DNA of 45,488 nt from positions 1 to 45,488 of the forward strand of contig NZ_LZRU01000046.1 in assembly GCF_002159085.1 (NCBI RefSeq). The letters run 5' to 3'. The notes beneath the pieces are model-generated. The model ran no database searches, was not told where the DNA came from, and worked only from the letters and a program-made list of their open reading frames with translations. The stretch comes from Thermobacillus sp. ZCTH02-B1 (GTDB taxonomy: Bacteria; Bacillota; Bacilli; Paenibacillales; Paenibacillaceae). Shown here piece by piece: positions 22,167 to 30,463 of this stretch; the first letter of the stretch is position 1; every line of letters starts with the position of its first letter. A program made the position numbers and the translations under genes.

Positions 22167-22976
22167 GTGCGACAACCGATTGCGATACTGGATTCCGGTG
22201 TGGGCGGGCTGACGGTCGTCAAAGAGGTGATGCGTCAGCTCCCGCGCGAACGAATCGTCTATTTCGGGGATACGGGGCGCGCGCCCTACGGACCCCGGCC
22301 CGCGGAGGAAGTCATCCGCTTCACGCGGGAAATCGTCGATTTCCTGGCCCGCTTCGACCCGAAACTGATCGTCGTGGCCTGCAACACGGCGACCGCGTAC
22401 GCGCTGGAGGCGGTCCGGCCGCTCGTGAAGGTGCCCGTCGTCGGCGTGATCCAGCCCGGCGCGCGGGCGGCCGTCAGGCGCACGGTGACGGGGACGGTCG
22501 GCGTGATCGGCACGGAGGGCACGATCCGGAGCGGCGCCTACGAGCGGGCGCTCAAACGGCTCTCTCCCCGGATCGAGGTGGTGAGCCTGGCGTGTCCGAT
22601 GTTCGTGCCGATCGTGGAGAAGGGCGAGTTCCGGTCGCCCGAGACGTACCGGATCGTCGCCGAGACGCTGGAACCGCTGCGCCGCGCGCCGATCGACACC
22701 CTGATCCTCGGCTGCACGCACTATCCGTTCCTCGCGGACGCCATTTCGGCCGCGATGGGACCGGACATCGCGCTGATCAACTCGGCGGAGGAGACGGCGC
22801 GCGACATCGGCGCGATGCTGCAGGAGTCGGACCGGCTGTCCGGCGAACCGGAGACGCCGGCCCATCAGTTTTATTGCAGCGGCGATCCCGGACTGTTCCA
22901 GGCGATTGCCCGGCAATGGCTGCGGGAACAGACCGCCGGCGTGCCGATCCTCTGGCAGGTCCCGTGCATCCGCTGA
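22167..22976 (+). CDS. murI: Glutamate racemase
   Basis: This enzyme interconverts L- and D-glutamate to supply D-Glu for peptidoglycan. The 269-residue protein has all family marks: 'IAILDSGVGGLTVVKEVMRQ', 'YFGDTGRAPYGPRP', the first catalytic cysteine in 'VVACNTATA' (Cys72), 'GVIGTEGTIRSGAYERAL' and the second in 'LGCTHYPFLA' (Cys183). I start at GTG 22167, which begins the conserved sequence just before 'RQPIAILDSG'; the in-frame ATG at 22119 would add 16 unconserved residues and has no ribosome-binding site, though the RBS of the GTG is also weak. It is divergent from the AraC gene. Confidence 0.9.
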   Translation: MRQPIAILDSGVGGLTVVKEVMRQLPRERIVYFGDTGRAPYGPRPAEEVIRFTREIVDFLARFDPKLIVVACNTATAYALEAVRPLVKVPVVGVIQPGARAAVRRTVTGTVGVIGTEGTIRSGAYERALKRLSPRIEVVSLACPMFVPIVEKGEFRSPETYRIVAETLEPLRRAPIDTLILGCTHYPFLADAISAAMGPDIALINSAEETARDIGAMLQESDRLSGEPETPAHQFYCSGDPGLFQAIARQWLREQTAGVPILWQVPCIR

Positions 22977-22985
22977 TTCTTCCGG

Positions 22986-23014
22986 TTGAACTTCACCGGC
23001 CGGTTCATTACAAT
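22986..23014 (+). promoter_or_regulatory. Promoter for the yuzB-like gene
   Basis: TTGAAC (22986-22991), a 17-nt spacer and TACAAT (23009-23014). It would produce a leader of about 250 nt before the DUF1450 start codon. Confidence 0.6.
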
Positions 23015-23095
23015 AAGATGAAGCGCGGCCGGGCGGCCGGCGTCCGCCGTCATCCTGACGCGGGCGCATGCGCGGCAAGAAGGGAAGGATCGCGG

Positions 23096-23242
23096 ATGAA
23101 GGTCGGCATTTCCCGCACCATGGGCGTCATGCAGGACAGGAACGGGCCGTTCTCCGGCGGCGTCGGGATCGACGGTTTCCTCCCGCCGCGGGGAAGTTTC
23201 GGGATCGCGCTTCCGTCCGGGAGCCGCTGCGGTAATCCCTGA
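23096..23242 (+). CDS. Possible 48-residue leader ORF
   Basis: An ATG at 23096 follows GGAAGGAT at a workable distance and opens a frame starting MKVGISRTMGVMQDRNGPFS that ends with a TGA at 23240-23242, 31 bp before the DUF1450 gene. The end of the ORF overlaps the 5' arm of a hairpin (CTTCCGTC near 23210, GACGGAAG near 23251). It could be a small protein, a leader peptide or chance. No family resemblance. Confidence 0.25.
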   Translation: MKVGISRTMGVMQDRNGPFSGGVGIDGFLPPRGSFGIALPSGSRCGNP

Positions 23243-23273
23243 ACAGGCCGGGACGGAAGCGGAGCGCCGGACC

Positions 23274-23501
23274 ATGGCCAACGATATCCGCATCTGCGAC
23301 AAATGCCGGTTCATCCGGGTGAAGACGCTGGTCCCGAAGCTGAAGAAGCTGGCGCCCGACGCCGAGATCCGGATCGGGTGCCGGAATTACTGCGGTCCCT
23401 GCTCCCGGAAGGCGTTCATCTGCGTCAACGGCAGATACGTCACCGCGCCGACCGAGGACGAAGCGCTGGCGAAAGCCGCTCAATACATCCGAAAATCCTG
23501 A
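23274..23501 (+). CDS. yuzB: DUF1450 (YuzB-like) small cysteine-rich protein
   Basis: The 75-residue product starts MANDIRICDKCRFIRVKTLV and has five Cys: 'CDKCRF', 'GCRNYCGPCSRKAF' and 'FICVNGRYV', then 'ALAKAAQYIRK'. This matches the DUF1450/YuzB family of Bacillales. The pattern of Cys pairs suggests a thioredoxin-like or metal-binding fold, but function is unknown. It is convergent with the LTA synthase gene and shares a terminator with it. Confidence 0.82.
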   Translation: MANDIRICDKCRFIRVKTLVPKLKKLAPDAEIRIGCRNYCGPCSRKAFICVNGRYVTAPTEDEALAKAAQYIRKS

Positions 23502-23508
23502 TCGACCG

Positions 23509-23549
23509 GGCGAAGATCAGCCGGCCCTGCCGGCGATCTTCGCCTTTTT
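23509..23549. terminator. Bidirectional terminator, yuzB / LTA synthase
   Basis: GGCGAAGATC (23509-23518) pairs perfectly with GATCTTCGCC (23535-23544), with an inner CCGG/CCGG stem and five T after it on the plus strand. It overlaps the last codons of the minus-strand gene. Confidence 0.85.
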
Positions 23550-25559
23550 GCCGTCCGTTTCCGCGCCGCGCCATTGGCCGACGAGGCCGTGTTCCACCAC
23601 GCGCGCGGAGGCGGCGATTTCCGCTTCGGCCGCGCGCCGGGCTTCCGCGCAGCGGGCTCCGTCCGTCGGCCGCCCGGTCTCGAGATCGAAGCAGACACCG
23701 CCGCCTTCTTCCGGCGGCCGCGCGGCGTAGTAGAGGCGGCCGTCCGTACACGAGCCGTTGCGGAAGGCGATGACCCGCCCCGCCGTCTCCGGGTCGGGCA
23801 CGGGCCGATTGGCGCGATCCGCCGCGGGACCGCCTTCCGGTCCGGTGATGAGCGGCAATCCGGCCATGATCCGCCCGCCCGTGCCGATGCCGAGCAGGTG
23901 GAGAATCGTCGGCGCGATGTCGATCTGACCGGCCGGAACGGAACGGACTTCGCCCGCGAACGCGCCGTCCGGGAGGCGGACGATGAGCGGCACCGAGCGC
24001 AGCAGAAGATGCCGTTCATGCTCCTCAAGCGGCCTGCCCAGGAACCGCTCCCACAGTTCCCGGTCCGTAATGGAAAGGTCGTGATCCCCGTAAATGACGA
24101 CGATCGAACGCTCCCAGAGCCGTTCCGCCTTCAGCCGGTCGACGAATTCGCCGATCGCCGCGTCGACGTAATGGACGGCGGCCAGATAGTTTCCGAACAG
24201 CGTGCCCTCCAGCCCGCCGGCGTCGAACAGGGTGGCGGAAGCGGGCAGATCGTAGGGGTGGTGTCCGGACAGCGTAACGAGAAACGCGAAGAACGGCCGG
24301 CTGAGCCCGTCGAACCGGTTCAGGGATTGCCGCAGGAACGACCGGTCGCCGAGCGACCAGCCGACCGGTTCGTCCATGACGAAATCCTGCCTGCTGAAGA
24401 AGCGGTCGAACCCGATCCGCGCGTACATGACGTTCCGGTTCCAGAATCCGCCGTCGTAGGCGTGGAACGCGGCCGTCCCGTACCCGGCTTCCTTCAGGAT
24501 GCCGGGCAGGCAGTCGAAGTCATGGTCGGTGTGGCGGACGAAGACGGAGCCCGCGGCAAGCGGATGCTGCGAGCAGAGCGCCGCGAATTCGGCGTCCGAC
24601 GTCCGGCCCTGCGCCGTCTGGTGGAAGAACCGGTCGAAGTAGACGCTTTCCCGGAGCAGTTCGTTCAGCCTCGGCGTGATCGGCTGCCCGTTCCATTCCC
24701 GGCCGATGACGAAGAACTGCAATGCTTCCGCCTGGATCACGATGACGTTGCTGCCCGCATACCGCCCGAACAGGCCGTCCCGGGCCATCGCTTCCCGCTC
24801 CGTTCCGCGGTGCGCGAACCAGGCGGCCGCCTCCGCCTCCGCTTCCGCGGCGAGCGGTTTGCCGGCGAACTCCTGCTTCATGTAGCGGTAAACGTCATAG
24901 GCGTGAAATCCGAACAGCCCGACCACGTTGTAGATCGAGACGTTCCACCAGTCGGCGCCGAACAGCCCGGCAGCCCAGCCGGTCTTCGCTCCGCGGACCG
25001 GCAGCGCGGCCATCAGGAAGCCGGCGGCGTACAGCCCGGCGCAGATCGCGGCCCGGATGCCGAATCCCGAGCCCGTGCGGCCGCCGCGCCCGTGTCTGCC
25101 CGCAAGCAGCGGCGCGAGCAGGGCGAGCGGCCAGTCGGCAAAGAGCAGCAGGTCCTTCGGCTCGGTCAGCGCCGCGATGCTGCCGCCGAGCGCGCCGACC
25201 TGTCCCGCCTGAAGCAGCGCCGGCACGGAGATCAAGTCCCGGAAATAGCGAAAATACAGCAGATCGGCGTACAGGATCATCGTGAGCGACACGTTCAGCA
25301 CGGCGAGCGCCATAAGCCGGGCGCGGACCGGAACGATCAGCGTCCAGCCGGCGAGCAGGAGGAGCGTGCCGCCCGCGACGAGGACGTCGTCCACGGTCCA
25401 TTCCATGTAGCGGACGCCGATCCACCGGTTGAACAAAGCCAATTTGACCATCATCGCGGAAACGAACAGCGCAAGACCGCACCGGAGAAAAGCGGACGGC
25501 CGAAGCGGCGCGCTGTCCCCCGCGAACCCGAACAGACGCATGCCCTTCGCCTCGCGCAT
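23517..25559 (-). CDS. ltaS: Lipoteichoic acid synthase-family sulfatase-fold membrane enzyme
   Basis: The product (680 aa from ATG 25559; 674 from ATG 25541, which has GAGG 8 nt upstream) has about five membrane helices in the first 220 residues and an extracellular sulfatase-like domain. LtaS-type enzymes polymerise glycerol phosphate from phosphatidylglycerol onto a glycolipid anchor. Key residues are present: Glu278 in 'VIVIQAEALQ', the nucleophilic Thr320 in 'AQGRTSDAEF', 'AFHAYDGGFWNRN', the substrate loop 'GHHPYDLP' and Asp492/His493 in 'IYGDHD'. The C-terminal tail is longer than usual. Bacillales often carry several paralogues, so primase (YvgJ-like) or stress-type activity cannot be excluded. 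Divergent from the methyltransferase gene. Confidence 0.85.
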   Translation of the reverse strand: MREAKGMRLFGFAGDSAPLRPSAFLRCGLALFVSAMMVKLALFNRWIGVRYMEWTVDDVLVAGGTLLLLAGWTLIVPVRARLMALAVLNVSLTMILYADLLYFRYFRDLISVPALLQAGQVGALGGSIAALTEPKDLLLFADWPLALLAPLLAGRHGRGGRTGSGFGIRAAICAGLYAAGFLMAALPVRGAKTGWAAGLFGADWWNVSIYNVVGLFGFHAYDVYRYMKQEFAGKPLAAEAEAEAAAWFAHRGTEREAMARDGLFGRYAGSNVIVIQAEALQFFVIGREWNGQPITPRLNELLRESVYFDRFFHQTAQGRTSDAEFAALCSQHPLAAGSVFVRHTDHDFDCLPGILKEAGYGTAAFHAYDGGFWNRNVMYARIGFDRFFSRQDFVMDEPVGWSLGDRSFLRQSLNRFDGLSRPFFAFLVTLSGHHPYDLPASATLFDAGGLEGTLFGNYLAAVHYVDAAIGEFVDRLKAERLWERSIVVIYGDHDLSITDRELWERFLGRPLEEHERHLLLRSVPLIVRLPDGAFAGEVRSVPAGQIDIAPTILHLLGIGTGGRIMAGLPLITGPEGGPAADRANRPVPDPETAGRVIAFRNGSCTDGRLYYAARPPEEGGGVCFDLETGRPTDGARCAEARRAAEAEIAASARVVEHGLVGQWRGAETDGKKAKIAGRAG

Positions 25560-25665
25560 CCGATTTCGCTTCCGGAACGGGCCGGCAAGCGATACAATCC
25601 AGTATGGGCGAACGGACGGAGAATAGACGCGCAGGATGATCCGAAGGCAAGGGAGGATACCCGGA

Positions 25666-26301
25666 ATGAACGATATCGAAGCATACGTGAGCCGGCTGCT
25701 CGGAACCGATCCGGATCTGGAACGCGCGATGGAGGGGATCAGGGAGGCGGACATGCCGGAGGTGTCGGTCGCGCCCGGATACGGCCGTCTGCTCACGATC
25801 CTCGCCATGGCGGCGGGCGCGCGGGATGCGCTCGAGATCGGCGCGCTTGGCGGGGTGAGCGCCATCTGCATCGCCCGGGGCCTTGCGCCGGGCGGCGCGC
25901 TGATCTCCCTCGAGCTGAAGCCCGAATACGCGGCGATCGCCCGCTCCCACGTGGAAGCCGCGGGATTGGGCGATCGCGTGCGGTTCATGGTCGGCGACGC
26001 GCTGGAGTCGCTCGGGAAGCTCGAAGGGGAAGGCCGGCGGTTCGATTTTGTTTTCATCGACGCGGACAAGGGCCGGTATCCCGACTATCTCGAATGGTCG
26101 ATCCGGCTCGCGCGGCCGGGCGCGCTCATCGTCGCCGACAACACGCTGCTGCGCGGCCGGGTGGCGGAGCCCGGAACGCCCGGGCCGTCCGTCGCCGCCG
26201 TGCGGGCGTTCAACGAGCGGCTCACCGGCGATCCGCGCCTCGTCGCGACGCTGCTGCCCGGTTATGACGGCCTCGCCGTCGCCTTCGTGAAGGAAGTGTG
26301 A
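25666..26301 (+). CDS. SAM-dependent O-methyltransferase (Methyltransf_3 type)
   Basis: The 211-residue enzyme has the class I Rossmann fold of caffeoyl-CoA/catechol O-methyltransferases: 'VAPGYGRLLTILAMAAGARD', motif I 'ALEIGALGGVSAICIARGL', 'ALISLELKPEYAAIARSHVE' (acidic SAM ribose ligand), 'RFDFVFIDADKGRYPDYLEW' with the metal-binding Asp residues, and 'GALIVADNTLLRGRV'. The 'IDADK' and 'ADN' motifs are those binding the divalent cation. Similar Bacillales proteins (YrrM group) act on hydroxylated aromatics or tRNA (TrmR); the substrate is unresolved. GGGAGG lies 9 nt before ATG 25666. Its last 40 bp overlap the tail of the convergent MFS gene. Confidence 0.87.
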   Translation: MNDIEAYVSRLLGTDPDLERAMEGIREADMPEVSVAPGYGRLLTILAMAAGARDALEIGALGGVSAICIARGLAPGGALISLELKPEYAAIARSHVEAAGLGDRVRFMVGDALESLGKLEGEGRRFDFVFIDADKGRYPDYLEWSIRLARPGALIVADNTLLRGRVAEPGTPGPSVAAVRAFNERLTGDPRLVATLLPGYDGLAVAFVKEV

Positions 26302-27467
26302 GCGACCAGCGCAGACGTGAGGAGGAAGAGGGCGGCCGACAGCAGGAACAGCCCCTCGATGCCGATCAGGCCGCTCGTCAGCCCGCCGAACACCGGACCG
26401 ATCATGTTGCCGAGGGCGAAGATGCTGCTGTTGAAGCTGTAGGCCCGGGTCTCCATGCCTTCCGGCGCGTGCCGGCGGATCAGCGCGTTCACGCTCGGCA
26501 CGAGCCCGCCCAGAAAGACGCCGAGCAGGAAGCGGATCGCGAGGAGCTGCCACACCGCCTTCACGAACGCCTGCGGAATGAACATGAGCCCGGCGCCGGC
26601 GAGCGAGAAGCCGAGCACGCGGTGGGCGCCGATCCGGTCGCTCAGCCGGCCGAGCAGCGGCGCCGCCAGCATGTTCGATATGCCGGTCACCGCGCCGACC
26701 ATGCCGGACCAGAACGCGAGGTTCGCGGTGCCGTGCAGCTCCTGCACGAACAGCGGGAGGAGCGATTGCGAGTTCATCTGCGAGAACTGGATCAGGAACG
26801 TGCAGCCGAGCATCACCATGAGCGGGCGGATGCGGCGCAGCTCCCGCCAGCCCTGCAGCACCGACGCCTGGGGCGCGGCCGCCGCCTTCTCGCGGTCGAA
26901 GTTCTCCCGCACGAGGAAGAGCGCGAGCAGCGACGCGCAGAACAGGAGGCCGCCCGTGATGTAGAAAATCGGGCGGAAGCCGAACCGGTCCGCGAACACG
27001 CCGCCCATGAGCGGCCCCAGCACCGTGCCGGCGATCATGCCGGACTGGAGGACCCCCATCGCGAACCCCATCTTTTCCCTCGGCGTCGTCGCCGAGACGA
27101 GCGCAACGGCCGCCGGGTTGAACCCCGAGATCGTCCCGTTCAGCAGCCGCAGCGCAAGCAGCTGCCAGGGGTCCGTCGCGAATCCCATGAGCAGCGTGAC
27201 CGTCGCCATTCCGAAGCCGGAACGCAGCAGCATCACCTTGCGGCCGTGCCGGTCCGCGAGCCGGCCCCAGATCGGCTGGAACAGGAACGCCGTGACGAAG
27301 TTTCCCGCGAAGATGACGCCGGTCCAAGCGGCGACCTCATGTTCGTCGGTCAGGCCGAAGTCGGACTGGAGATACAGCGACAGAAACGGCATGATCATCG
27401 TCATGCCGGCCAGCGCGAGAAACTGTCCGCACCAGAGTACGATGACATTGATCTTCCACCGTGGCAT
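26262..27467 (-). CDS. MFS drug/metabolite exporter
   Basis: The 401-residue membrane protein has 12 predicted helices. Typical major-facilitator marks are 'FQPIWGRLADRHGRKVMLLR' (loop 2-3 signature G-x-L-a-D-r-x-G-r-k), 'GVLQSGMIAGTVLGPLMGGV' (motif C of drug/proton antiporters) and 'LLGRLSDRIGAHRVLGF' in the second half. A multidrug or metabolite efflux role by proton exchange is inferred; the substrate is not readable. The start at ATG 27467 follows GGCGGCGGG. An extended -10 (TGGTATAGT, minus sense, near 27505) may be its promoter. The gene's 3' end overlaps the O-methyltransferase gene by 40 bp tail to tail. Confidence 0.85.
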   Translation of the reverse strand: MPRWKINVIVLWCGQFLALAGMTMIMPFLSLYLQSDFGLTDEHEVAAWTGVIFAGNFVTAFLFQPIWGRLADRHGRKVMLLRSGFGMATVTLLMGFATDPWQLLALRLLNGTISGFNPAAVALVSATTPREKMGFAMGVLQSGMIAGTVLGPLMGGVFADRFGFRPIFYITGGLLFCASLLALFLVRENFDREKAAAAPQASVLQGWRELRRIRPLMVMLGCTFLIQFSQMNSQSLLPLFVQELHGTANLAFWSGMVGAVTGISNMLAAPLLGRLSDRIGAHRVLGFSLAGAGLMFIPQAFVKAVWQLLAIRFLLGVFLGGLVPSVNALIRRHAPEGMETRAYSFNSSIFALGNMIGPVFGGLTSGLIGIEGLFLLSAALFLLTSALVAHTSFTKATARPS

Positions 27468-27585
27468 GATCCCGCCGCCTTTCACAATCTCTACTATACC
27501 ACAATTCGATCGGGTCCGGGCGGCGGCCGGCTTTCGGCGGATTCCGGCGGCGGGGGCATGCGACGGTCCCGCGCATCCGGCTGAG

Positions 27586-27607
27586 AAGGCGGCCGACGCC
27601 TTTTTTT
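27586..27607 (+). terminator. Plus-strand terminator with no gene directly upstream
   Basis: AAGGCG (27586-27591) / CGCCTT (27597-27602) with T-run 27601-27607. The plus strand upstream is antisense to the MFS gene, so it may stop read-through from the methyltransferase side. Confidence 0.5.
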
Positions 27608-27641
27608 GTAAATCATCCCTCCGGACGGATGCGCGCCCGGA

Positions 27642-27670
27642 TTGATTCGATGCGCGATATCGGGTACAGT
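27642..27670 (+). promoter_or_regulatory. Promoter of the small exoprotein gene
   Basis: TTGATT (27642-27647), a 17-nt spacer and TACAGT (27665-27670), about 40 bp before the ATG. Confidence 0.6.
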
Positions 27671-27711
27671 TAAACGGGATGACACGTTCCATCAGGGGAG
27701 GGAGGAGCGGC

Positions 27712-28083
27712 ATGGAACCGAAGCGAGTGGCCGGCGCGCGGATGATCGTTTCGCTGGCGGCGGGGTTTTTGCTGTGCGCGGTGCCCGTGCCGTTTCCTTC
27801 TCCGGACGAAGCGCAAGCGGACAAGCCCGGAGCGGAGGTATGGACGGATGCGCCGCGGGACAGGCTCGGACCGGTCTCCCGGCAGCCGTCCGGCGGGCCG
27901 GTCCAGGACGGACCGGACGCATCGGCTTTCCGCCCGGACGGCGGAAGGCGCCCGGGGCTGCGGCCGGATTCGTCCGGCCTGCACGCGATGCCGGATTGGC
28001 CGGAAATCGTCGATTTCCGGCTCGTCCTGCTTGCGCCGCTCAAGTTCGCGACGAATTACGTGGACGGCGGTTCGGCACGCTAG
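27712..28083 (+). CDS. Hypothetical exported protein
   Basis: The 123-residue product begins MEPKRVAGARMIVSLAAGFL and has a signal-peptide-like hydrophobic stretch ending near 'EAQADKPGAEV'. The mature part is rich in Pro, Gly, Asp and Arg, probably largely disordered, and ends 'FRLVLLAPLKFATNYVDGGS'. GGGAGGAG precedes the ATG at a good distance and a promoter is visible. It lies 75 bp before secDF, but no link to secretion is evident. I do not recognise the family. Confidence 0.55.
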   Translation: MEPKRVAGARMIVSLAAGFLLCAVPVPFPSPDEAQADKPGAEVWTDAPRDRLGPVSRQPSGGPVQDGPDASAFRPDGGRRPGLRPDSSGLHAMPDWPEIVDFRLVLLAPLKFATNYVDGGSAR

Positions 28084-28158
28084 GAGCGGACGCATGAAGA
28101 GGACATGTTGGCGTGAAACATGATTCTGACGCGAAATGACGGAGGCACGATCGCACTG

Positions 28159-30351
28159 ATGAAGACGAACAAAAACCGGTTGCTCGGATTGATATTGACC
28201 ATCCTGATCTCCCTGACGACGGTGGCCCTTACCTCGTCGACCGTGCTGAAGGGTCTCAGGCTCGGCCTGGACCTGCAGGGCGGGTTCGAGATTCTGTACG
28301 AGGCGGAGCCGCTCGTCGAAGGCGGCGAAGTGACGAAGGATGCGCTGCGCCAGACGGCGAAGGCGCTGATGATGCGTGCCGACAAGTACGGCGTGGCGGA
28401 ACCCGAGATCGTGCCGGAGGGCTCGAACCGGATCCGCGCGCGCATCGCCGGCGTGTCCGACGAGGCGACCGTGCGCGAGATCATGAAGAAGCCGGCCGAG
28501 CTGACGTTCCGCGGGCCGGACGGGACGATCGAGCTGCGCGGCGTCGACTTCAAGGAAGGCGCCGCCAAGGTCGCCTTCAACGAGTTCAACGAGCCGATCA
28601 TTCTGATCGAAGTGAAGGACCGGAAGAAATGGGAGGACGTCACGCGGAGGCTGCTCCACCAGCCGCTCGCGATTTATCTGGACGATGATCTGATCTCCGC
28701 GCCGGTCGTCCAGTCCGTCATGACCGACGGCAAGGCGCAGATCCACGGCAGCTACTCGCTGCAGGAGGCGAGGGAGCTCGCCGAAATCATCAATCTCGGT
28801 GCGCTGCCGCTCAAGCTGACGGAGAAATACACGCAGTCCGTCGGCGCGACGCTCGGCAAGCGGTCGCTCGAGCAGACCGTCTACGCCGGCATTCTCGCGA
28901 CGATCTTCATCCTGCTGTTCATGATGATCGTCTACCGGCTTCCCGGCGTCATCGCGAGCGTCTCGCTCATCGTTTACAACTGGGGCATTCTGCTCATTTA
29001 TTACTGGATGAACGCGACGCTGACGCTGCCCGGCATCGCGGCGTTCGTGCTCGGGGTCGGCATGGCCGTCGACGCGAACATCATCACGGCGGAGCGGATC
29101 CGCGAGGAGATGCGCTCCGGCAAGTCGCTGATCGCGGCGCTCAAGTCCGGCTCGCGCAACTCGCTCCGGACGATCATCGACGCGAACGCGACGACGACGC
29201 TGGCCGGCGCCGTGCTCTATTTCGTCGGCACCGGGGCCATTCAGGGCTTCGCGATCATGCTCATGCTGAGCAACGTGTTCAGCATGGTGACGAACGTCGC
29301 GTTCTCGCGCTTCATGCTGAATCTGCTCGTGCGCAGCAACGTGTTCAGGAAGCCGGGATACTACAACGTCAGGGAGAAGGACATCCGTCCGCTCTCCGAA
29401 AAACGATCGTTTGACGACGAGCATTACTACCGCATCTTCGACTTCGTCAAGCACCGCCGCGTCTTCTTCTCGATCTCGGGGGCGCTCACGGTCATCGGCA
29501 TCGTGTCGCTGCTCGTCTTCGGCCTCAACTACGGCGTCGACTTCAAGGCGGGCACGAGCATGGACGTTTTCGTCGGCAAGGCGGTGACGCAGGAGGAGGC
29601 CGAAGCGGTGATCCGCGAGGCCGGCTTCGAGGCGGAGTCGGTCGTCGTCGGCGGGGGCGGCGAGCGCGTCTCGATCCGCTTCGACCGGGTGCTGGATGCC
29701 GAGGCCGGCGAGTCGAACCGGCTGCTCGCCGCGTTCCGCGAGAAGTTCGGCGACCAGGTGTCGGCGGAGGAGAACACGGTCGACCCGGTCATCGCGCAGG
29801 AGCTCGGCATCCGGGCGATCATCGCGGTTCTGTGCGCGAGCGTCGGCATCATCGCGCTCATCATGCTGCGCTTCGAATGGCGGTTCGCGCTGGCCGGCAT
29901 CATCGCGCTGCTGCACGACGCGTTCTTCGTCGTCACCGTGTTCTCGCTGCTCAGGCTTGAGGTCAACCTGCCGTTCATCGCGGCGATCCTTACGATCATC
30001 GGCTATTCGATCAACGACACGATCGTCATCTTCGACCGGATCCGCGAGAACATGCGGTTCGCGAAACTGCGCACGTTTGACGATCTGTGCCGGCTCGTGA
30101 ACGTGAGCCTGTCGCAGACGCTCGTCCGCTCGGTCAACACCGGGCTGCAGGTGCTCGTCGCGGCGCTGCTCCTGCTGCTCTTCGGCAGCGAGTCGATCCG
30201 CCTGTTCTCGCTCGCGATGACGCTCGGCACGGCGATCGGCATCTACTCGTCGATCTATATCGCCTCCCAGCTCTGGATTGTCATGAAGTGGCGTTCGATG
30301 CGGAAGAAGCCCGCTTCGCCGTCCGCGGCGCCGGCGGCGGAGCCGGTCTGA
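28159..30351 (+). CDS. secDF: Fused protein-export membrane protein SecDF
   Basis: SecDF uses the proton gradient to pull proteins out of the SecYEG channel. The 730-residue chain contains SecD (about 1-415) and SecF (about 430-730) in one polypeptide, as in Bacillus. SecD marks are 'LRLGLDLQGGFEILYE', the P1 domain, and 'LGVGMAVDANIITAERIREE'. SecF marks are 'FGLNYGVDFKAGTSMDVFV' and 'TIIGYSINDTIVIFDRIREN'. Twelve membrane helices are expected, and both conserved Asp regions needed for proton coupling are present. GGAGG at 28141-28145 lies 13 nt before ATG 28159; the in-frame ATG at 28120 has no ribosome-binding site. The large extracellular loop of SecD is about the family size. Confidence 0.93.
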   Translation: MKTNKNRLLGLILTILISLTTVALTSSTVLKGLRLGLDLQGGFEILYEAEPLVEGGEVTKDALRQTAKALMMRADKYGVAEPEIVPEGSNRIRARIAGVSDEATVREIMKKPAELTFRGPDGTIELRGVDFKEGAAKVAFNEFNEPIILIEVKDRKKWEDVTRRLLHQPLAIYLDDDLISAPVVQSVMTDGKAQIHGSYSLQEARELAEIINLGALPLKLTEKYTQSVGATLGKRSLEQTVYAGILATIFILLFMMIVYRLPGVIASVSLIVYNWGILLIYYWMNATLTLPGIAAFVLGVGMAVDANIITAERIREEMRSGKSLIAALKSGSRNSLRTIIDANATTTLAGAVLYFVGTGAIQGFAIMLMLSNVFSMVTNVAFSRFMLNLLVRSNVFRKPGYYNVREKDIRPLSEKRSFDDEHYYRIFDFVKHRRVFFSISGALTVIGIVSLLVFGLNYGVDFKAGTSMDVFVGKAVTQEEAEAVIREAGFEAESVVVGGGGERVSIRFDRVLDAEAGESNRLLAAFREKFGDQVSAEENTVDPVIAQELGIRAIIAVLCASVGIIALIMLRFEWRFALAGIIALLHDAFFVVTVFSLLRLEVNLPFIAAILTIIGYSINDTIVIFDRIRENMRFAKLRTFDDLCRLVNVSLSQTLVRSVNTGLQVLVAALLLLLFGSESIRLFSLAMTLGTAIGIYSSIYIASQLWIVMKWRSMRKKPASPSAAPAAEPV

Positions 30352-30402
30352 TGAACCGGATCAAATGTCATCGAATTGTCATCGTTGCCGCCGCCGGTCC
30401 GG

Positions 30403-30431
30403 TTGTTGTCCCGGGATGAAAAGGGCATAAT
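30403..30431 (+). promoter_or_regulatory. Promoter of the hemEHY operon
   Basis: TTGTTG (30403-30408), a 17-nt spacer and CATAAT (30426-30431), about 32 bp before the hemE start codon. Confidence 0.55.
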
Positions 30432-30463
30432 GAGAAGAAAAGCCATCGGAACGGAGTGCGGCG

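Noticed and set aside
23574..26267. 897-codon plus-strand ORF
   Set aside because: It is a shadow of the LTA synthase and O-methyltransferase genes, whose catalytic motifs lie in other frames.
27670..29916. 748-codon minus-strand ORF
   Set aside because: It is antisense to secDF and composed of His/Arg/Asp-rich noise.
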